Positions 47,143 to 56,882 of a DNA stretch of 64,000 nt are shown here, piece by piece. The notes under the pieces were generated by a model, which saw only the letters and a program-made list of their open reading frames with translations, was not told the DNA's origin and did not search any database. Where the stretch lies: positions 62,001 to 126,000 of the forward strand of contig JNEN01001217.1 of the NCBI GenBank assembly GCA_000697355.1, given 5' to 3'. A program made the translations under genes and the position numbers. How positions within the stretch are numbered: position 1 is the first letter of the stretch; the number at the start of each line of letters is the position of its first letter. This DNA comes from Syncephalastrum monosporum B8922 (taxonomy: Eukaryota > Mucoromycota > Mucoromycetes > Mucorales > Syncephalastraceae).

Positions 47143-48492
47143 AAACTGCGAAGGCAGGGTATCCATCCCAGGGTTAAATTCAAGTTCCTTAAGGCCTTGC
47201 ATGCGACGCCACCGGTTCGTGATACGGCGTAAACTAAAGTCGTTGGTCAAGAACCAGAACTTTTCAAAGAACTCGCGCGGCAGCTGCCAGTTGCTTGCGC
47301 ATACAGGGTCACCGCCGTGGAAGACAGATCCGCTCAGAAGGCACCGGAAACAGTCGTCGAGGCTGAACTGGTCGCGGAACAAAATCATGCGGTCCCGCAT
47401 ATGGGATGTGGGCACCAAATCAATGCGCGGGTCGTGAGGGATAGTAAGCTGAGTAGTAGAAGATGAAAAATAAAAATAACTTAGTACTGTACGAAGAATG
47501 GAAAGTTCGACTTAAGAATAACGCACTTGTAACAGAGTGGGTTGAATAGAAAACGGCAAAGAGTTCATCCTCACACATGCCGCCTGCAAGCGCAAGCGGA
47601 GACGCAAGGTCTGGATAGCAGCCAGGTTGGAGGTGAGCGGCTCGTCCGTGAGCATCACGGGGCGTGGTGCAGCTGGCTCGTCCAGCTGAGGATGGTGGTC
47701 TTCCTCGACAGGCGTCAAGTCTGGCAGGTTGGCGAGCGAGATACGATTGCTTTGGTCTTCAGAAAATCCCCGGCGTGCGTCGGGCCGCCAATCCCCTGGC
47801 GATGAAAATGGTTGTGAGGTGTGCTCGTTCGGGTTGTTGCGATGCTTCGGCCGTGGTGGCGCGGGCTGGATACCGTCTTCGGTTATGACGATCGAGCCCG
47901 AGGTAACATAGCGATCACGCTGCTGCCGTCGTTGTGTGGATTTGTTGAACGTAGGGAGCTTGCTCTTGGAATTGACGTCGAGATAGGTGGAAATAGGTTC
48001 GGGGATACTTTGAGCCAGTATCGACAAGGCGTGGTCGTTGATGTACGGGCTGTGCTCTGGGATGACGAGGTTGTGTTTGAAGCAGACCAGCTGCAGCGAA
48101 AGCACTATGCCCTTGAGATACCAATTCTCGGACCGCAGGATATCGTTTTCGCTCTTGAGCTGCTCGTTCTCTGTGCTAAACCGATCGCGCTGCTCGCGCA
48201 CTTGCTTAATCGCCGACTCGAGCTCCTTGAGATGACGCTCCTTTCGTTCACGGAATGCGCGTTGGGCTGCCCTGTTTTGTGCTTTGCGCAGCGCGGGAGA
48301 AGCCGGATTGGGTTTACGACCGGGCTTTTTGCGTATTTTAACCGGCACCTCTTTAGATGCGTCTTTTGTTTGTGGAGGTGGGCTCGGGGTGGGTTCAGCC
48401 ACAGGTGACTCTTCGCGCATGTCGTTGTCGTCATAGTCTGCCTCTACTGGGTCAGTTTCCATCATATCGAGATCGTCTTTGTTATCATTCAT
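46507..48492 (-). CDS. bZIP transcription factor with DUF3425 domain
   Basis: Fungal bZIP regulator of the Pap1/AP-1-like type. Two exons: 48492-47527 and 47448-46507; 635 residues. After an acidic N-terminus and a basic stretch (KIRKKPGRKP), the bZIP lies at ~70-130: basic region AQNRAAQRAFRERKERHLKE, then leucine-zipper heptads through ENEQLKSENDILRSENWYLK. The DUF3425 region follows across the intron: IPHDPRIDLVPTSHMRDRM, FHGGDPVCASNWQLPREFF and FSLRRITNRWRRMQG. The C-terminus is Gln/Pro/Ser-rich. No Cys-rich redox domain like that of yeast Yap1 is evident. It is divergent from the multicopper oxidase gene. Targets unknown. Confidence 0.92.
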
Positions 48493-49144
48493 TTAGCGGT
48501 GTAATGCAAAACAAGTAGACAAAATAAAATAAATAAAAAGGGAAGAGAGGTTAATCTTTCGTCGCAAATAGATACCCCAAAACCTAAATGCGTAAGCGGA
48601 TACCCCGCAAAGCGGGAAGATTCGTTTCGTCGTGGAAGTCCAATCATGGAGATGGGTCGTGCCAAATAAAAGCTCCGCTTCTAGAGTTCATCCGGTCAGG
48701 GAAGCCAAGCCAGCGTTGACACGAGGATGCACGGGATGGTTGTGGAAGTAGGGGCAAAAAAAGTAAAAAAAAAAAAAAGTCTAGGGCAATACGCCTAACA
48801 AAAGACAAGTTTCGCAAAAATGAATAAATAAAGCGCGGGAACATTTTGTGGCTCTCGTATTATGTCTCTCATTTTCTTCGCTAATCCAATCAATCCGCCA
48901 TCACTCGTTCAGATCTTTCGCCTGCACAAATGCGTGCGGGGGTCACACATTTCGTATCACCTTGTGTCGTCGCACAGGTCCGCAGTTTCATTTGCTCTGA
49001 CGGCTCCAGATCTTTGTCGATGGAAAGCAATATGTATGCTGGACATCCTTGACCTGAGCCTGCTTGAGGCTTATTTGACAACATCCTTTAAATAGCTTGT
49101 TGTCAAGGCCATAAATAGAGATTTATCCTTTAAAATGAGGATGA
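48493..49144. other. Divergent promoter region
   Basis: 652 bp shared by the bZIP gene (minus) and the multicopper oxidase gene (plus). No specific operator identified. Confidence 0.5.
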
Positions 49145-51249
49145 ATGCAAAAAGAGATTCTTTATTATCTCATGAGGTTCCTATCACATCGATTGACTCC
49201 AGCAAATGCCCTCATCAGGGCCTTGTCGCTAGCTATTCTTCTCGCGAACACGTACTCTGTTAGAGCCACCCCAGTCCAAAACGTAGAAATAGATATCAAA
49301 ACGTTCGAACTCAACATTACACGCACGTTCCTGAATCCTGATTGCTCCAATTATACGGGTCAGGTGCTTCTCGTCAACAATCAACTCCCGGGGCCTACGA
49401 TCGCAGTGACCAAGGGCGACCGCATCCGCGTCGTTGTGCGCAATCTAATCAAAGGTGTAGCAGCCGATCAAAAGAACATAGAAGATACTGCACTGGGAGG
49501 CGCGGCCGATGAAATTTCTATCCATTTTCATGGCATTCGCCAGGTGGGTTCCGTAGCCGCGGACGGTGTTCCCTATGTAACTCAGGTATGGGAAAACCTT
49601 ATCCGCATCCGATTGACACAGACACGACGCACGTTCACACCACTATCCACACATATGCTCACGGTACACGTAACTTACCATTTAGGATCCTATTCCTCCC
49701 GGGGCTGTTTTCGTGCACGAGTTTACTCTTGTCGGCCAGTCCGGTACCTTCTTCTACCACGCTCACACGGGCCTCAAATCAGAAACCGTCTTTGGCCCCT
49801 TTCTCGTCTACGAATCACCTGAGTCGTGCTCGACACTTTCCTCCTCCTCCTCCTCCTCCTCCTCCTCCTCCTCCTCCAAAGCACTCCAAGCTGGTAGATA
49901 CAGCTATGACGAGGAGCACACGCTGGTGATCAGCGAGTTTTGGCACCGTACCAATACCGATTTCGAAGATTATCTCCTCGGACCCAACTTCGCTGGTATT
50001 CCTGAAGCTGACAGTGTCCTGATCAACGGGAAAACCGTGTACAACCCCGCAAATCGTTCCGCAAGTGGATGCGAAGGTTATTCGGTCATCTCGGTTCCGG
50101 CTGGAAAAACCACCCGGCTGCGTGTCATTGGCGCCCAGGAGTTCCGGACTTTCGGCTTTGCAATTGCAGGGCACAACCTGACCATTATTGAAGTTGACGG
50201 TGATCTTGTCCAGCCTTTTGAAGTTTCGTTCCTGGAAGTCTCACCTGGTCAGCGGTTTTCTGTTCTCTTACATACAACCAAGCCAGCTGCTGACTATGCC
50301 ATCACGCTCGTACGCCGCTGGGCGGAGGGGATCGCTCCAGAAACTAACGGTGCGGCTATCCTACATTACGAAAGCGACAACCACAACTATGACAGCATGA
50401 CACTGCCTAGCCTCAAGTATACCTTTCCTACTGTCGACGTGCCCTTTTGGGAATGGCCCTCGATCAAGCCCATCGAGCGTAACCATTCCCTGCTCAACGT
50501 AGCGGAGGCTTCGCGCGTCATCAAATTGCGCGCCACGACAGCGGTCGTGCCAGAGGATGGCTCCACGCGCTGGTTCATTAACCACGTCGCCTACACGGAT
50601 CCGGCAGTGACTCTTTTGTACGACCTGGCTGCGGGCACAAGAAAGAGACCGCAATCGCTGAGTGTTTTACGGGACAGAGAAAATACCGGCTATGATGGTG
50701 AGCTCGGCACTTATCCGCTCGACTATGGTGAAGTCATCGATGTCGTCCTTCAGTCCACCCACTCACCGGGTGAACCCTGCCGGTCCCATCCTTGGCATAC
50801 CCATGGTCACAGTCACTATGAGATCGCTACTGGCGCTGGCGAATACGACGAGGAGCGCGACGGCCATATCCGGAACATGCCGACACCCATCAATAAGGAC
50901 GTCACGTTGGTGTATCCTGTCCTGGATCCAATAGAAGAAAATCGCACGCTGGCAGACGGCGAGGCATACGGCTGCGGCTGGTCGAAAATTCGGTTTATCG
51001 CTGTAAGTCGTCTGATGCGTGATGTCTGACTTGTTTTCTAAACTTGGGCACATAGGATAATCCCGGTTTCTGTATGTGGATATATCATAGTACTTGTAAA
51101 TACTAACCCAGCATTGGATAGGGGCTGTCCATTGTCACAACACACCGCACATGATCACGGGTATGATGACCGTGTTTGAGGAAGCGCCAGAGCTTATTAT
51201 TGCAAAGAATATGAAGAAACCAGAAGAGGCAATTGCAAAAATGGAATAA
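49145..51249 (+). CDS. Secreted multicopper oxidase (laccase/ascorbate oxidase type)
   Basis: Blue-copper oxidase coupling one-electron substrate oxidation to O2 reduction. Four exons: 49145-49585, 49686-51002, 51056-51071, 51122-51249; 633 residues. Start may instead be the in-frame ATG at 49172, giving a cleaner signal peptide (ALIRALSLAILLANTYSVRA). All four copper motifs are visible: HFHGI, FFYHAHTG, HPWHTHGHS and, across a 16-nt exon, DNPGFWAVHCHNTPH. The usual HWHG of motif 1 is HFHG here. A run of 13 Ser (49839-49877) interrupts domain 2. There is no C-terminal transmembrane helix, so it is not a Fet3-type membrane ferroxidase. Substrate unknown. Confidence 0.93.
49839..49877 (+). repeat. 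(TCC)13 coding poly-Ser
   Basis: Thirteen identical TCC codons in the multicopper oxidase gene, after the second copper motif. Confidence 0.9.
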
Positions 51250-51250
51250 A
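51245..51250 (+). terminator. AATAAA overlapping the multicopper oxidase stop codon
   Basis: The hexamer contains the TAA stop. A mirror-image arrangement ends the convergent NEDD8 gene at 51296-51301. Confidence 0.35.
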
Positions 51251-51296
51251 GAACAAGAGGCGGGAACAGGTCAAGTGTAGAGATTCGGTCATGCTT

Positions 51297-51852
51297 TTAT
51301 TGGGCACCGCCGCGGAGCGCCAGGACCAAATGAAGAACGGAGCCACCTTCTATGCTGTAATCCGTAGCAGTGTTGTCATCCGACCTTGACAAGGCAACAA
51401 CATTTGTATTGTATTAGCACTTTGCTCTCGATTGCATATCTCGTTGAGTTACATTTGTTTGCCACCAAAGATCAAGCGCTGCTGCGGAGGAGGGATGCCT
51501 TCCTTTTCTTCGACGCGTTCCTTGATACGCGCGATCTTGTCGTTGGGCTCGATGTCGATCTCAATCTTCCAAAAGAATTAGTCATGAAGCGTTTTCGTAT
51601 TTACAGTTCAAACATACCTCCTTTCCGGTCAGAGTCTACAGTAAAGCAGTAAAGATAAAGGAGGAGTCGGGGTGAGTACTCAATCGGTGATTACGTCGAC
51701 GCTGTTCATCCCCGAGAGGCTTTTCGCAAAGCAACAACTCTTCAGCGGTACAGCGCTAAAGGCCGCCGTAGATGGAGCGAGTTTGCTCCTTTCTTGCGTA
51801 ATTATGCTAATGATAAAATGAAGCAGCAACTCACCTTGACTTTAATGAGCAT
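51297..51852 (-). CDS. RUB1: NEDD8/Rub1 ubiquitin-like modifier
   Basis: Ubiquitin-like protein that is conjugated to cullins and activates SCF-type ligases. Four exons: 51852-51835, 51635-51618, 51565-51453, 51384-51297; 78 residues. Exons 1 and 2 are 18 nt each, coding MLIKVK and TLTGKE. Exon 3 gives [20 protein letters not shown], then [18 protein letters not shown]. Exon 4 gives [24 protein letters not shown] in two parts. The mature C-terminus is Gly-Gly after removal of Ala-Gln by a NEDD8 protease. The match to NEDD8 ([18 protein letters not shown]) rather than ubiquitin is clear. The start is 177 bp from the end of the co-directional succinate dehydrogenase gene. Confidence 0.96.
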
Positions 51853-52029
51853 TGTGGGTGTGAGAGTGCGAGGTTCAAGTGGAAGTGTGCGCCTGTCTGA
51901 CTGAAAAGATTTAAATTTCACCAAGTGCCATACCCATACGCACAGTGCCCACATGCATATTTAAAATTAACGCGTATATTCCTTTCCTTGCAAGGAGCTA
52001 TTTATCAGTGAGAGTCTATAGTAGAGAGT

Positions 52030-54123
52030 CTAGTACACCCGAGCAATGGGCGGTATCGACTTTGCTTCATTCTCGTCCAGTGTGTTACTCGTCACCGCAC
52101 GATATTTTAGTGTTACTTCTCCAGTCTCATGGTCCTGCCAGGAGAGGGTGTGCTTCATCCATGTCTGAAGAAAACAGAAATCAATAGCCGAAACAAATGT
52201 GTCCTATATAAAGAGTATACCTTATCATCACGGTCAGGATAATCATCGCGTGCATGAGCACCGCGTGACTCCTTGCGTGCCGAAGCAGCGTGCATGGTTT
52301 GGACGGCGCAAGTCAACGCGTTCTGCAGCTCGAGCGTCTCGGTCAAATCCGTATTCCAAATCATGCCGCGGTCCATGAGACCGATATCCTGGGTAGCTTG
52401 CCAGACTCTATCGATCTTTTCCACGCCCTCATCCAGTGTCTCCTGGGTTCGGAACACGGCTGCGTCCGACTGCATCGTTTTTTGCATCGCCAGTCGTAGG
52501 TCTGCCGTCCTGTTTTTTCCCTTCGAGGTTCGCAGTGTCTCCATATTCTCGATCGATTTGTGCCCAGCATCGGCGGCAAATGGCTTGAGGGGTGTGTTCG
52601 GCTCCAGATTATCCGCAATATGATGTGCGACAGCGCGGCCAAACACGACGATATCAAGTAGTGAGTTGGCGCCCAGCCGATTGGCTCCGTGGACAGAGAC
52701 GCAGGCAGCTTCACCCGCTGCGTAGAGCCCAGGCACCACCTTGTCATTGCCGTCTTCATCGACCGTCAATACCTCACCGGTGTATTTGGTGGGAATGCCG
52801 CCCATGTTGTAGTGGACGGTCGGGATGACCGGAATAGGTTCCCGTGTCGCGTCTACGCCGCAGAAAATGGATGCTGTTTCACAAATACCCGGCAAGCGCT
52901 CACGGATGATTTCAGTAGGTAAATGGTGGAGCTGCAAGTAGACGTGATCTTTCTCTGGGCCGACGCCTCGACCTTCCTTGACTTCCATGCTCATGGCACG
53001 CGACACCACGTCGCGCGATGCGAGGTCCTTGGCGGTGGGTGCATAACGCTCCATAAAACGCTCGCCAGCAGAGTTGATCAAGATACCGCCTTCGCCGCGG
53101 CAGCCTTCCGTTATGAGACAGCCCGCACCATATATACCCGTGGGATGGAATTGTACAAACTCAAGATCTTGAAGGGGAATACCTGCGCGCGCTGCCATGG
53201 CATTGCCGTCACCTGTGCAGGTGTGCGCGGACGTGCACGAAAAGTAGGAGCGTCCATAGCCACCCGTTGCTAACACGGTCTTGTGTGCCCGGAACCGATG
53301 GATGGTACCGTCCTCCATGTTGAGAGCGACGACACCCTTGCATTCACCGTCTTCCATGATCAGGTCCATAGCAAAATACTCAATGAAATACTGGGTATTG
53401 TGTCTTAAGGATTGACCGTACAATGTATGAAGTAGTGCATGCCCCGTGCGATCCGCCACGGCTGCGCATCGATATGCTTGACCACCTGAAATAGTGTCAG
53501 CAATTGTTTGTGCTCGTCCTTCTTGACATTAACCTTTGCCATATTTTAGGCTCTGTCCACCCAGAGCACGCTGATATATTTTGCCTTCCGCATTTCTAGA
53601 GAACGGGACGCCGTAGTTCTCGAGCTCCACAACGGTGCGGATAGCCTCACGGCACATATAATGAATGGCGTCTTGATCCCCGAGCCAGTCTGATCCCTTG
53701 ACTGTATCGTACATATGCCACCGCCAGTCATCTTCTGTCATGTTGCCAAGTGCGGCATTTATCCCACCCTGAGTTACACAAAAGGTCAATCCAAAAGCTT
53801 ATTACATAAATACGCGGTTCTTAATTTCTCACCTGAGCCGCCACCGTATGCGAGCGTGTTGGGAAGAGCTTGGTAATGCATGCCGTGTTGAATCCCGCTT
53901 CGGCAAGACCAAAAGCGGCACGCAGGCCTGCGCCGCCTGCACCGACCACAATGGCATCATATTCGTGATCAATAATGGCATGTTGAGCACCGATTTTCTT
54001 TAAAGAGAATGAGATAAGGTTTCTGGACACAAATGGGTTCGGATTCTCGGATGGATTTACCATATTCACTTGCTCTGCTTTTAGGGGATTTGTACTAATG
54101 ACCCGGAAGGACGGACGGGTCAT
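52030..54123 (-). CDS. SDH1: Succinate dehydrogenase flavoprotein subunit (complex II)
   Basis: Oxidises succinate to fumarate in the citric acid cycle and feeds electrons to ubiquinone; mitochondrial inner membrane, matrix side. Exons from the ATG at 54123: 54123-53833, 53768-53534, 53485-52221, 52164-52030; 641 residues (yeast Sdh1 is 640). A basic presequence is followed by the FAD dinucleotide motif [18 protein letters not shown] and the covalent FAD site [10 protein letters not shown] (His). Substrate-site sequences are [26 protein letters not shown] and [19 protein letters not shown]. The C-terminus ends PPIARVY. An upstream ATG at 54259 with a GTAAGT donor at 54214 could add a first exon, but its only phase-matched acceptor makes a 25-nt intron. 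Confidence 0.95.
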
Positions 54124-54494
54124 GTGTATTTTCCGGCGTGCATGCCATCCTGCTAGTTCTGCTCCAGGGAATAAGTAGGAGTTCGTTTCCTATGTAAGCC
54201 AAAGATTCACTTACGCGTCCACGGGGGCTACGGGACAAGAACAGCGTGAGTCTCAACATGACAGAACAACAAAAAGGTATTGCACATACTCTGTTCGGAT
54301 GGGATCTGTAAAAAGCAGCGAGCATCGAGTTGTGTAGTAGTAAAAGGGGAAAACAAGGCAGTATTTATCATTTCGCTGGTCTATTTGTATTCCGCCAAGG
54401 GCCTGTTTTGATGAATCAGCTTGGCCGTCTTTTGTTCTCACCAACCCGTATTTCCTCCCCTTACGTAATATTAAAACACCACTCTACATGTATT

Positions 54495-54974
54495 ATGGCA
54501 AGACACTCTGAGTCATCCACGCCTATCCGAGGTTCTCAACTTGAGAAAGACGCTCTCAAAGGTCATGTTGTCAAGCCGGTGGGTAATCGACATGTCTCTG
54601 TAGATCGGCGCGAACTAATGACGTTGGTTATGTTCGCAGATGATCTTACCTAGCAAACACCTTGAGATTTGGGAATGCCCGTTCTGTCAAAAGCCAGCAT
54701 TCAAGATCAAAGTGAAGGGATCTGCTTTCGCAGAAGCGCGCAACGTCATCCAAGACCATATTGACATGCATAAAAAAGACGTTGAAAAGGCACTGGAGAA
54801 AATGAACAAGAGTTACGACTGGGTAAGGGTTATCACGCGCATCTGTTGTATATGAAGACAATAACATTGCATGAACAGGAGGAACGCAGAGAAGAGTCTG
54901 AGCGTCGTGCCAAAATCTGGATCGATGGCACTGTCAATGACCGTGGTCTTTACAAAGAGGAAGACCTATTATAG
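54495..54974 (+). CDS. Small C2H2-like zinc-binding protein, unknown
   Basis: Three exons: 54495-54578, 54640-54822, 54879-54974; 120 residues, all joins in phase 0. The core has WECPFCQKPAFKIKVKG followed by HIDMH, i.e. C-x2-C and H-x3-H with wide spacing, suggesting one zinc finger. The rest is highly charged: DVEKALEKMNKSYDW, EERREESERRAKIW, ending GLYKEEDLL. No family recognised. It is divergent from the succinate dehydrogenase gene (236-372 bp between starts). It could be nuclear. The ordered GT-AG introns and zinc ligands argue that it is a real gene. Confidence 0.7.
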
Positions 54975-55506
54975 AAGACTAACCTTCCTTGTCCCTCCTA
55001 TGTTGTATATTTAATCATCCCCCTATTTTGCTAAGGCACATCTATATACCCGGAATATCATATTTACTTTGCAATGTCTCACAGCTCGTGTCAACATACA
55101 ATGCGCTCATTATGTGCTTTTCGAGATGGAATAAGTCATCAAGAAGAGGTTGCACAAAGTATTAATTTATGGACGCAGGCTGCAGCCTTAATTACGGCTC
55201 GAGTTGGGTCGCAGTAACAAATGTATACAGTGTATGCCTAACATATAAACTTTATGTGTCACCTTGCGTGTAAAGAAATGCATATCATTAAAGTGTACTT
55301 AGACTAAAATCCATAAAAAGCGAGAAAGATGTTTGTGTAATATGTGCCATAAGATTAAGAGCTCCCGAACGCCCGATAGAATACTTGTTTTGTGAGATGT
55401 AGATATATGCTGTATGTTGCTGATATGTATGCGTGTAAGTTGTAGTAGGTGGCAGGTACATGCAAAGCGAATTTGGATCCTCTTCCTCGTCGTGATGTGG
55501 TAGAAA
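54975..55506. other. Spacer, nothing recognised
   Basis: AT-rich sequence between convergent gene ends. No coding signal or RNA gene seen. Confidence 0.55.
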
Positions 55507-56882
55507 TCAAAGATCTCCTGGCGAATGCGCCCTTCTGTAGCTGGCGGTCATGTGTCGTATCATCTCCTCGACGCGTTCTATCCTGGTTTTCAAATTGCGT
55601 ATCTGTAGCATAAGGTCATCAAATGCCATCAGCATCTCGCGTTCCAAGTCATGCTGGATCGCCTTGGACAGGTCTTCTTGGGTATCAGTATCTTTAGAGG
55701 AGGATGGCGATCGTGACTGTTCTTGTCTTGACGTAGGATGCTGCTTCTTCTTTCGCTTCGGTCTGCCTTTGCTTCTTGACGGACGCGGCGTACTAGGTAG
55801 CGGTTGCGGGGCGCTGCTTGTGAGAAAGCTCGATACCTTGAAAGCTGTGAAATCGTACTCCGGAGCAAAATGTTCGGATGTTAGGTCTGGTATAGTGGTG
55901 GCGAAAAGCTCTGGGGGTGGTGGTGTTGTTGAGCGACCGTCACCTCTTTGCAAAGTAGATGACGACATAGGCACACTTGTACGACTTTCCAGCACACGTA
56001 CACCGCGTTTGTCATTTTCTTCAATTTTCACGCGTGCTGACTGCGGGTGCAATGGTTGCGGCGGCGTCGGCGGCGGCACCATCGGGAGTCGCAGCTGTTT
56101 TTCGACGGAATAATAGGAGCTTCGTAAAAGAGCGAGAATTATACAGATGATAACCCACTCGTCGTGGCAAAAGTGTAACTCCTCCTCAAGTCGCTGTATC
56201 CGAGATTGAACAACAGGATCTGTATTTGAAGAAGAGGCATTCATAGAGGGCTCTGTCGTTGAGGCCTGGGTCGGCGTAGGTGGTGCTGACTGACGGTTGA
56301 CACAGGGCTGTAATGTAAAACGTTCAAATCGTAGGGGTGAGAAGTCGTCCGATGGGCATAGTGACTATCTGTGCGCATACCGCGTGTGTTTGGAGCTCTT
56401 GGTTCTCGTTGGGCTGATTGCCGACGGGACGTTGTATCCAAGACTGTGCCGCAGGCTGCCTATACAAGACACCAGGTAGCGCAAAGCCCGGATTAACATG
56501 CTCTGAATAGTTCTGGGTAGTCGCTAATGAGCGCGCAGTGGGAGGTATCCAATTGTGTTGGTGCGGCCAAGGAGAAAAGTGTTGGCGGTTTTGTTCGTTT
56601 AGTCTTGCATAGGGATACAGGGTTGAATCGAGATAATCGCTGCAAGAATCCTGAGAATACGTTACTGCTACTCGAGGTATAGCCATTTCAGCAGTAGTTA
56701 ATGCTGACGTTCTTGGCACGTTTGCTGTTGTGTTTGGATACGGAGGGGCGTGACGGCTCCGCGTATATGAGTGCGTTTGATCACGTCCTCTAAAACCTTC
56801 CTCTGAAGAGCATAGTAAGCAGTCATGAAAGTGATACATATCTCAAGTACTTACTCTGGTCTTCTGAACCAGAGCTATCCAT
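55507..56882 (-). CDS. Low-complexity protein with C-terminal coiled coil, unknown
   Basis: Three exons: 56882-56855, 56802-56381, 56307-55507; 416 residues. Exon 1 codes only MDSSGSEDQ plus one base. The N-terminal third is Tyr/Pro/Gln-rich. A short hydrophobic stretch follows at ~195 (WVIICIILALL), which may be a membrane segment or part of a helix. Further on come basic clusters (SKGRPKRKKKQHPTSRQ) that look like a nuclear signal. The last ~50 residues form a coiled coil starting DLEREMLMAFDDLMLQIRNL at residue ~370. This tail closely matches residues 109-141 of the protein at 3463-4224. No known domain; probable lineage-specific family. Confidence 0.75.

Noticed and set aside
47821..48408. 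Plus-strand open frame of 195 codons
   Set aside because: Antisense of the bZIP-coding exon, without independent support.
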